25,486 nt of DNA from an uncultured Collinsella sp. GTDB taxonomy: Bacteria; Actinomycetota; Coriobacteriia; Coriobacteriales; Coriobacteriaceae. Positions 19,839-25,486 of this stretch are shown here, piece by piece (position 1 is the first letter of the stretch; each line of letters opens with the position of its first letter). The notes under the pieces are model-generated. The model was not told where the DNA came from. It saw nothing but the letters and a program-made list of their open reading frames with translations, and searched no databases. The stretch is taken from NCBI GenBank assembly GCA_902461085.1, contig CABPWH010000026.1:1-25486 (forward strand), given 5' to 3'. A program made the position numbers and the translations under genes.

Positions 19839-21188
19839 ATGGACGACCTTTTTTCTGCTTCGACGCGCGAGCGTTCCTTTCAGAATGCGCCGCTTGCGGT
19901 GCGCATGCGCCCCAATTCGCTCGACGAGTATGTGGGCCAGCAAAAGGCCGTCGGTAAGGGCTCATGGTTGCGTGCCGCGATCGAGCACGATGTGCTTTCG
20001 AGCGTGATACTGTACGGGCCGGCCGGTACGGGTAAGACGACGCTGGCCCACATTATCGCCAACCATACCAAGAGCGAGTTTGTCGAGGTCAGCGCCGTGA
20101 CGGGCACCGTGAAGGACTTGCGCCGCGTGATCGACGAGGCCAAGACGCGTCTGAATACCTACGATCGCCGCACCATTCTGTTTATCGACGAGATTCACCG
20201 CTTCTCCAAGTCTCAGCAGGATGCCTTGCTGCATGCGGTTGAGAACCGTACCGTCATTATGATTGGCGCCACGACGGAGAATCCGTACTTCGAGGTCAAC
20301 TCGGCACTGTTGTCGCGTGGGCGTGTGGTGGAGCTTGAGCATCTGAAGGATGAGGATATCGCCACGCTTATTGAACGTGCGCTTGAGGCACCGCAGGGCT
20401 TGAACGGTAAGTTCTCGGCCGATGAGGATACGGTCAAGACCATCTGCACGCTGGCAGCGGGTGACGCTCGCTCGGCGCTCACGACGCTCGAGCTTGCGAG
20501 CGAGATTGCCGTCACGCGTCCCGATACCGAGGGAACGCCAGCGCCTGCGGTGGGGGAGCGCTATCCCATCACCGTGGATGACGTGAAGATTGCCAACCCG
20601 CGTCGCGGCTTTACGTATGACAAAAACGGCGACATGCACTACGACATCATCAGTGCGTTCATCAAGTCCATGCGCGGTAGTGACCCCGATGCCACGATCT
20701 ATTGGCTCGCGCGCATGATCGATGCTGGGGAGGATCCTAAGTTTATCGCTCGCCGCATTATGATTCACGCTTCTGAGGATGTTGGCAACGCCGACCCGCA
20801 GGCGCTTTTGGTGGCGCATGCCGCGTTTAAGTCTGCCGAGGTCATTGGCTATCCCGAGTGCCGCATTAACTTGGCTCAGGCTGCACTCTATGTGTGCTTG
20901 GCGCCAAAATCCAACGCGTGTGAGGCTTCGATCGATGCGGCGCTGGCCGATATCCATTCTAGTGGGCTTCGCGAGGTGCCGAGTTATCTGCGCGATCGCC
21001 ATCGCCCGGGCAGCGATGAATACGGTGTGTATAAGTATCCACATGATTATCCCGAAGGCTGGGTCGATCAGCGCTATTTGCCCGAAGGCTTGGAACGCGG
21101 TGCATTTTGGCAGCCTGCCGGGCGCGGCTGGGAAGAGTGGCGCGTAGAGCAAAGCGAACGCGACCGCAGCGGGAATGCTCCGAAGTAG
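19839..21188 (+). CDS. rarA: Replication-associated recombination protein RarA (MgsA)
   Basis: RarA is an AAA+ clamp-loader-like ATPase acting at stalled replication forks. Its 449 residues show the N-terminal LAVRMRPNSLDEYVGQQ, Walker A GPAGTGKT (60-67), Walker B LFIDEIH (114-120), the sensor region MIGATTENPYFEVNSALLSRGRV, and the C-terminal MgsA domain (DPDATIYWLARMIDAGEDPKFIARR and DVGNADPQALLVA). VPSYLRDRHRPGSDEYGVYKYPHDYPEGWVDQRYLPEGL is the typical end. ATG 19839 is preferred because homologues begin near MDDLFS; ATG 19833 is equally possible, and the ribosome site is weak. Confidence 0.93.
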   Translation: MDDLFSASTRERSFQNAPLAVRMRPNSLDEYVGQQKAVGKGSWLRAAIEHDVLSSVILYGPAGTGKTTLAHIIANHTKSEFVEVSAVTGTVKDLRRVIDEAKTRLNTYDRRTILFIDEIHRFSKSQQDALLHAVENRTVIMIGATTENPYFEVNSALLSRGRVVELEHLKDEDIATLIERALEAPQGLNGKFSADEDTVKTICTLAAGDARSALTTLELASEIAVTRPDTEGTPAPAVGERYPITVDDVKIANPRRGFTYDKNGDMHYDIISAFIKSMRGSDPDATIYWLARMIDAGEDPKFIARRIMIHASEDVGNADPQALLVAHAAFKSAEVIGYPECRINLAQAALYVCLAPKSNACEASIDAALADIHSSGLREVPSYLRDRHRPGSDEYGVYKYPHDYPEGWVDQRYLPEGLERGAFWQPAGRGWEEWRVEQSERDRSGNAPK

Positions 21189-21288
21189 CTGCTGATAATT
21201 TTGTCCCACGTTGCTGCTCTTGGCATGTTCGGTCCCCTTTGGGGTACCATGAAAAGCGTCTGTATTTCGATTCTTCCGGGAGGCTTGT

Positions 21289-21876
21289 ATGAGTCCCATT
21301 CAAATCGCCCTGCTGCTGCTCGCCGTTGCCGGTGTGTGGGCCATCGCTGAGCTCGCGCTTACCCTGCGCAAGACCCGCAATGTTGTCGACTCGCTCGATA
21401 AGACCGTGAACGACCTCAACAACACCATCGCCGAGGCTCAGCCTGTGGTGGCAAAGCTCGATGGCGCTGTCGATGAGCTTACGCCGGCGCTTGCCCAGAT
21501 GGAGCCGCTGCTTAAGTCGAGCAAGACGGCAGTTGATGCCCTTACCTCCAATCTCGTAGAGGTCGAAGCCGTGGTTCGCGACATTTCCGAGGTTACGGGC
21601 AGCATGGCCGAGGCCAGCAATGCTGTGTCGAGCGTGACCGACTCTGCCGCCGGTGCTGTGCAGAAGCTCTTCAATAAGGTGAAGGCTCCTGCAGCCGACG
21701 CCGATCGCAAGCTCGCCGCTGCCGCTGCGGAGGCCGAGCAGCCTACCGAGCGCGTCCTAATTGGCGAGGACGAGGCCGCCGCGGGCGACGATGATGGTCA
21801 GAAGTCTGTATCCAAGCCGGCTCAGTATTACACCTATACGCCCGCCGAGACCTCTGAGGAGTCCTGCGATGAGTAG
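21289..21876 (+). CDS. DUF948-like membrane-anchored coiled-coil protein
   Basis: This 195-residue protein has one N-terminal membrane segment (IALLLLAVAGVWAIAELALTL, ~5-25), then a long helical region (~28-120) with heptad-like hydrophobic spacing and Asn/Asp/Thr-rich turns, resembling DUF948 and methyl-accepting-type coils. A low-complexity Ala/Glu/Asp-rich tail follows. The start ATG 21289 has GGGAGG upstream. Its 3' end overlaps the anti-sigma gene by eight bases, so translation is probably coupled. Function is unknown; its position as first gene of a sigma-factor operon suggests a role at the envelope or in stress. Confidence 0.75.
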   Translation: MSPIQIALLLLAVAGVWAIAELALTLRKTRNVVDSLDKTVNDLNNTIAEAQPVVAKLDGAVDELTPALAQMEPLLKSSKTAVDALTSNLVEVEAVVRDISEVTGSMAEASNAVSSVTDSAAGAVQKLFNKVKAPAADADRKLAAAAAEAEQPTERVLIGEDEAAAGDDDGQKSVSKPAQYYTYTPAETSEESCDE

Positions 21877-22246
21877 CGAAGCAACCTGCCCTATCACGCT
21901 GACCGTTGCCGGTGACCCTCGTCTCGCTCGCCTTGTGCGCATGACGGCAGCCAACGTTGGTGCCCTGTGCTCTATGTCTGTCGATCGCATCGAGGACATC
22001 CGCATGGCTGCTGAGGAGGCTTTCATCTTTGGTTGCACGGCTGTTGATTCCGACGATATCTCGATCAAATTCGATGTCGACGAATCGCACGTGGGCATGA
22101 CCTTTACCTTTGGCGATCAGGCGACTGTCGATGAGGATGACCAGGCAGCGGTATATGCCGAGCTCATCCTCGCGAGCGTGTGCGATTCCTATGAAAAGAC
22201 TGCGGCGCCCCTGACGCTTTCCCTCGACCTCAAGGCGGATATCTAA
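21869..22246 (+). CDS. RsbW/UsfX-like anti-sigma factor
   Basis: This short, 125-residue protein lies directly before a SigB/SigF-type sigma gene. DPRLARLVRMTAANVGALCS (~16-35) and IEDIRMAAEEAFIFGC (~41-56) follow the pattern of the N-terminal helices of actinobacterial RsbW/UsfX HATPase-fold anti-sigma factors (compare DLRLAVDE in UsfX). The C-terminal AELILASVCDSYEKTAAPLTLSLDL fits the last helix and strand. No Asn is seen in the N-box and no DxGxG ATP-binding box is present, so kinase activity is doubtful. The start ATG 21869 has GGAG at 21858-21861 and overlaps the upstream gene; it ends one base before the sigma gene. Assignment rests partly on context. Confidence 0.72.
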   Translation: MSSEATCPITLTVAGDPRLARLVRMTAANVGALCSMSVDRIEDIRMAAEEAFIFGCTAVDSDDISIKFDVDESHVGMTFTFGDQATVDEDDQAAVYAELILASVCDSYEKTAAPLTLSLDLKADI

Positions 22247-22247
22247 T

Positions 22248-23039
22248 ATGACCGAACGTTCCCGGAGCGGCAAGACCGCTTGGGACAAGGAGAAAACCCG
22301 CGAGCTGTTTCGTCGTTACAAGGAGACCGGTGATCCGGACGCCCGTGAGCAGCTCGTCATGTCCCATATGAACCTGGTAAGGTTTCTTGCCAACAAATTT
22401 AAGAATCGCGGCGAGCCGCTCGACGACCTCATGCAGGTCGGCTATCTGGGCTTGCTCAAGGCTATCGACCGTTTTGATCCCGAGCGCGGACTCGAGTTCA
22501 CGACGTTTGCGACACCCACTATCCTGGGCGAGATTAAACGCCATTTTCGCGACAAGGGCTGGAGTGTGCGCGTACCGCGTCGTCTGCAGGAGCTCTCGGC
22601 CAAGGTCAACCAGGCTACTGACAAACTTACCAACGAGCTGCAGCGTTCGCCCAAGGTTGAGGAGATCGCTGAGTATCTAGATGTGACTGTCGATGAGGTC
22701 CTCGAGGCTATGGAATCGTCTTCGGCCTATACCTCGGTGCCCATCGAGGCTCCTGGTGCGTCCGATTCCGACGATGCCCCTTCGATTCTCGACCGTTACG
22801 CCGACGACGACAACGAGCTCGACTTTACCGATGACCGCCTAGTGATCGAGGAAGCCATCCGTGATTTCTCGCCGCGCGAGCGCGAGGTGATCGAGCTGCG
22901 CTTTGTGAAGGGCATGACCCAGATCGAGATCGCCAAGAAGCTGGGTATTTCTCAGGTGCAGGTTTCGCGTCTGCTGCGCCGCACGCTTAAGAAGATTCAG
23001 GACAAGATCGACCCCGACGGAGTGATGATTCGTTCATGA
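22248..23039 (+). CDS. sigB: SigB/SigF/SigG-family RNA polymerase sigma factor
   Basis: This 263-residue group 3 sigma factor has region 2 (HMNLVRFLANKF through DDLMQVGYLGLLKAIDRFDPERGLEFTTFATPTILGEIKRHFRDKGW, ~45-106), region 3 (VRVPRRLQELSAKVNQAT to ~160) and region 4 with its helix-turn-helix (FSPREREVIELRFVKGMTQ, IEIAKKLGISQVQVSRLLRR, ~208-248). The tract PRRLQELS is characteristic of the SigB/SigF/SigG group controlling general stress or sporulation. It follows a putative cognate anti-sigma gene by one base and overlaps the next gene by four. Whether it is general-stress SigB or another member cannot be settled from sequence alone. Confidence 0.92.
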   Translation: MTERSRSGKTAWDKEKTRELFRRYKETGDPDAREQLVMSHMNLVRFLANKFKNRGEPLDDLMQVGYLGLLKAIDRFDPERGLEFTTFATPTILGEIKRHFRDKGWSVRVPRRLQELSAKVNQATDKLTNELQRSPKVEEIAEYLDVTVDEVLEAMESSSAYTSVPIEAPGASDSDDAPSILDRYADDDNELDFTDDRLVIEEAIRDFSPREREVIELRFVKGMTQIEIAKKLGISQVQVSRLLRRTLKKIQDKIDPDGVMIRS

Positions 23040-24445
23040 GTGAACACCCCCAACAAACCGATCGCGTGCTGCGCGACACCCGCATTCTGACGCTGCGCAT
23101 TTGGGCTGTTGTCGGCTGCATTGTCATCGCCGCTGTCATCTTTAACCTTATGGGCATCCTGGCACCGGTTATTGAGTTTCTTGCCGTTGGCTCCATCATT
23201 GCTTTTGTGATGTCCCCGATCACCAACTGGCTCGAGCACCATGGCGTGAATCGCGGCATCGGTTCGCTTATCGCGCTTATTGTTGTTGTTGCCGTGCTCG
23301 TCGGTGTCGTTTGCATCTTGTCGCCGATTCTCTTTGGTCAGATCATGGAAGTCCTGAGCCGCCTGCCCGAGCAGCTTCGTGTTGCGGGTGGCGATCTCAA
23401 TGAGATGATCTCGCATGCCAAGACGCTCAACAACACGCCGCTCAAGGAGTATTTGGACGATAATCTTTCGTCCCTGGTTACCGTGGCATCGAAGTATGTG
23501 TCTCAGATCGCTGCCGAGCTTGGCCGCGGTGTGTTCCCGCTCATCACCAATACGGCTTCGCAGTTGTTCGTTATCTTCCTTGGTCTGGTGCTTGCGTACT
23601 GGATGGCCTGCGACTACCCTCGCATGCACCACGAGATTTGCACCATCATCGGTCAGGAGAAGGAGACCTCGTACCGCTTTATGGTCGCCATCCTTTCTCG
23701 CTCTGTCGGCGGCTACATGCGCGGTATGGTCGTGACGTCCATCTGCGGTGGTTTCCTCGCCTTTATCGGTTTTATGATCATCGGCCATCCGTATGCGGCG
23801 CTCATGGCTATCTTTACCGGCATCATGCATTTGGTTCCGGTCGTCGGTCCTTGGGTGAGCGCAGCAATCGCCACGGTGCTCGGTTTCATGTTCAGCCCCA
23901 TGTTGGCGTTATGGACGCTCATCGTGACGATGGTCGCGCAAAACGTCACCGATAACGTGATTTCGCCTAAGGTCATGCAGAGCTCGGTGCAGGTGCATCC
24001 CATCACGAGCCTCACGGCGCTCGTTATTGGCTCGGCACTCATGGGCCCCATCGGCATGATTATTGCCATCCCGCTTTGTGCGGCCCTCAAGGGCATCTTC
24101 GTGTACTACTTCGAGAATGAGACCGGCCGTCAGCTTGTGGCCTATGACGGCGCCGTGTTTAAGGGCACGCCGTACCGCGATGCCGATGGCAACCCGGTCG
24201 CCGCCTACGACGCGCTCGGTGAAGACACCTTCATCTACGAGTCCGAGCTCATCGGCAATGAGACTGCGCCCGAGGCCCAGGCGATGCCTAAGCCCGAGTT
24301 CGATAATCCCTGGATTAAGCTCTCTGGTCTGCAGCCCGATGCGACGGGTTTCTTCAAAAACCCCTTCGCCAAGGACGATGACTCCAACTCGGACGACACC
24401 AAAACTGGCATCGACGGCTCCATGGACGACTCGGATTCTAAATAG
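23036..24445 (+). CDS. AI-2E family permease
   Basis: This 469-residue protein has about eight membrane segments and the AI-2E/PerM family pattern: an N-terminal pair (~23-75), a periplasmic or cytosolic loop with LSRLPEQLRVAGGDLNEMI, then GGYMRGMVVTSICGGFLAFIGF, HLVPVVGPWVSAAIATVLGF and DNVISPKVMQSSVQVHPITS, which are highly conserved. Family members include proposed autoinducer-2 exporters and Na+/H+ antiporters; the substrate is unproven. A ~100-residue acidic Ser/Asp-rich C-terminal extension is not part of the core family. The ATG overlaps the sigma stop (ATGA), so the permease is cotranslated with the sigma operon. Confidence 0.9.
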   Translation: MSEHPQQTDRVLRDTRILTLRIWAVVGCIVIAAVIFNLMGILAPVIEFLAVGSIIAFVMSPITNWLEHHGVNRGIGSLIALIVVVAVLVGVVCILSPILFGQIMEVLSRLPEQLRVAGGDLNEMISHAKTLNNTPLKEYLDDNLSSLVTVASKYVSQIAAELGRGVFPLITNTASQLFVIFLGLVLAYWMACDYPRMHHEICTIIGQEKETSYRFMVAILSRSVGGYMRGMVVTSICGGFLAFIGFMIIGHPYAALMAIFTGIMHLVPVVGPWVSAAIATVLGFMFSPMLALWTLIVTMVAQNVTDNVISPKVMQSSVQVHPITSLTALVIGSALMGPIGMIIAIPLCAALKGIFVYYFENETGRQLVAYDGAVFKGTPYRDADGNPVAAYDALGEDTFIYESELIGNETAPEAQAMPKPEFDNPWIKLSGLQPDATGFFKNPFAKDDDSNSDDTKTGIDGSMDDSDSK

Positions 24446-24451
24446 GTCCTA

Positions 24452-24691
24452 TTAACGTTTCTTGAAGTTGTAAATGACAAGAAACGCGAGCAAAGCGATT
24501 GATAAGGGGCCGGCTACATAGAAAAAGAGAACGTCAATTGCGCGTAGAGTGTAATAAGCCTTATCGCCGGACATTACTGCATACAATACGTAGCCAAATG
24601 CTGGTTGGTTTGCGTACCAGCAGGAGAAGGCCAAGAGCGCTAAAAGTGCCAGTACCAGAAGTGCATTCAGGACAAATCGTTTACTTTTCAT
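24452..24691 (-). CDS. Small two-segment membrane protein, unknown function
   Basis: This 79-residue protein has two membrane segments (FVLNALLVLALLALLAFSCW, ~6-25, and VLFFYVAGPLSIALLAFLVIY, ~54-74) and basic ends (MKSKR, NFKKR). The ATG 24691 has AAGGAG seven bases upstream and a good promoter further up, so it is likely real. It converges on the sigma operon and diverges from alaS. I recognise no family. Confidence 0.7.
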   Translation of the reverse strand: MKSKRFVLNALLVLALLALLAFSCWYANQPAFGYVLYAVMSGDKAYYTLRAIDVLFFYVAGPLSIALLAFLVIYNFKKR

Positions 24692-24717
24692 CGATCGCTC
24701 CTTCCGGGTGACTCTTA

Positions 24718-24746
24718 TATGTAATTCTACAGCAGTCCTTTTTCAA
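24718..24746 (-). promoter_or_regulatory. Promoter of the small membrane protein gene
   Basis: On the minus strand TTGAAA (24746-24741) and TACATA (24723-24718) are separated by 17 bases. The -35 box sits in a small hairpin, TCCTTT-TTC-AAAGGA. Confidence 0.55.
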
Positions 24747-24783
24747 AGGATCGCACAGTACTGAATAACGTGCACTTTCGCTG

Positions 24784-24813
24784 GAGGGTCGCTGTTTGGC
24801 GGCCCTCTTTTTT
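24784..24813 (+). terminator. Intrinsic terminator upstream of alaS
   Basis: The arms GAGGGTCGC and GCGGCCCTC (9 bp with one T-G) surround the loop TGTTTG and are followed by six T. No gene on this strand ends nearby, so it could stop read-through from the sigma operon or end an unannotated small RNA in 24692-24813. Confidence 0.7.
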
Positions 24814-24839
24814 GCACTTGCGCGGTGGGATGGTAATAT
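24812..24839 (+). promoter_or_regulatory. Promoter of alaS
   Basis: TTGCAC (24812-24817) and TAATAT (24834-24839) are separated by 16 bases. The -35 box overlaps the T-tract of the preceding terminator. The leader before the alaS start is only about 40 bases, too short for a T-box. Confidence 0.55.
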
Positions 24840-24885
24840 CGTTACGTTTGAACTGTTTCGATGTGAAACCGAGGAGATTCCCTCT

Positions 24886-25486
24886 ATGAGTGCTGACTAC
24901 CCGTCAATGACTACGGCCGAGATCCGCTCCAAGTTCCTCAACTTCTTTGAGGAGCGCGGTCTTAAGCTCTATCCTTCTTCGTCTCTTGTTCCCGACGATC
25001 CTTCGCTGCTGCTTGCCAACGCCGGCATGAACCAGTTTAAGGAGTACTACCAGGGCAAGAAGACCATGAAGGAGATCGGCGCTATCTCCTGCCAGAAGTG
25101 CGTCCGCACCAACGACATCGATTGCATCGGCGAGGACGGCCGTCACCTGTCGTTCTTCGAGATGCTCGGCGACTTCTCTTTTGGCGGCGTCTCCAAGCAG
25201 CAGGCCTGCGCTTGGGCCTTTGAGCTTATTACCAAGGAGTTCAAGCTGCCGCTCGACCGCCTGTACTTCACCGTCTTTACCGAGGACGACGAGACCCACG
25301 ATGTGTGGCGCTCCCTGGGCGTTGCCGAGGACCACATCTCCCGCCTGGGCGAGGATGACAACTTCTGGGCCGCTGGCCCCACCGGCCCCTGCGGTCCGTG
25401 CTCCGAGATTTACTTTGACATGGGCGAGGAGGTCGGCTGCGGCAGCCCCGCCCGCCAGCCCGGCTGCGGCTGCGGCCGGCGATGAT
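24886..25486 (+). CDS. alaS: Alanyl-tRNA synthetase, 3'-truncated by the window end
   Basis: This class II synthetase charges tRNA-Ala; about the first 200 of the usual ~870 residues are present. FFEERGLKLYPSSSLVPDDPSLLLANAGMNQFKEYY is motif 1. CQKCVRTNDIDCIGEDGRHLSFFEMLGDFSFG and WAAGPTGPCGPCSEIYFDMGEEVGCGSP cover the motif 2 region. ATG 24886 has GAGGAG at 24871-24876. After GCGSP the translation becomes ARQPGCGCGRR and stops (TGA 25483-25485), where the family continues with a Cys/Asp pattern followed by Arg-Phe. These last ~40 bases are probably sequence errors at a contig end, not a true early stop. Confidence 0.93.

Noticed and set aside
21231..21250. GGGGTACC before the DUF948 gene, resembling a SigB/SigF -10 box (GGGTAY) for autoregulation
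   Set aside because: No GTTT-like -35 at the right distance, and the same octamer occurs before the ileS ribosome site; it also folds into a small hairpin.
19962..21299. A ~445-codon minus-strand open frame opposite rarA
   Set aside because: Same artefact: no start signals, and it covers all conserved rarA motifs on the other strand.
24456..24486. 9-bp inverted repeat CGTTTCTTG / CAAGAAACG at the end of the small membrane protein gene
   Set aside because: Large 13-base loop and no T-run on either strand; it is coding sequence, so termination is not supported.

Overview
The window is a dense, mostly GC-rich bacterial chromosome segment. I infer a Coriobacteriia actinobacterium, most likely Collinsella or a close relative. 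The grounds are the gene set (ffh, thyA-dfrA, ileS behind a T-box, lspA-rluD, a SigB/SigF-type stress operon, rarA, alaS), the codon use, and repeated hairpins after genes. No rRNA, tRNA or CRISPR array is visible. Both ends of the window fall inside conserved genes (ffh and alaS), and the outermost ~40 bases at each end do not match the families well, so the window looks like a whole contig with poor ends.

Layout. 1-1095: 3' part of ffh, closed by a strong hairpin terminator. 1216-2056: a minus-strand DUF134-NifX fusion with a Cys/His-rich tail, preceded by two palindromic operator-like sites. 2141-3517: thyA and dfrA, the thymidylate/folate pair. 3626-6015: a SpoU/TrmH RNA methyltransferase and a MATE exporter. 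6039-6524 (minus): corrinoid adenosyltransferase. 6617-8509: ftsH, interrupted by an in-frame UAG inside a short substituted block in the pore loop, with a 21-bp tandem duplication across its natural stop. 8607-9098: a DUF523 protein.

9050-10350 is a foreign-looking patch: the tail of a large serine recombinase antisense to the DUF523 3' end, an AT-rich peptidase E-like gene, and about 500 bases of non-coding DNA full of hairpins. It reads as the scar of an integrated element.

From 10413 the ordinary chromosome resumes: a GldA-like iron alcohol dehydrogenase (minus), then a complete Ile-specific T-box leader with terminator and antiterminator in front of ileS, then lspA-rluD (overlapping), a membrane GT2 glycosyltransferase, a short A24 prepilin-peptidase-like protein, a dGTPase-like HD hydrolase and rarA. 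21289-24445 is a four-gene operon with overlapping or 1-base junctions: a DUF948-like membrane coiled-coil protein, an RsbW/UsfX-like anti-sigma factor, a SigB/SigF-family sigma factor and an AI-2E permease. A small minus-strand membrane protein and the 5' part of alaS finish the window.

Two dispersed repeat families sit at gene ends. One is a 31-bp CTAG-bounded unit (6012-6042, 14783-14813, and a diverged copy at 14810-14840) whose terminal CTAGs contain the stop codons of three genes. The other is a 41-bp hairpin (10363-10403, 18004-18044) placed 8-9 bases after two unrelated genes in the same orientation to each. These repeats, the ftsH lesion and the recombinase scar are the most unusual content. 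I did not find a clearly new multi-gene system.
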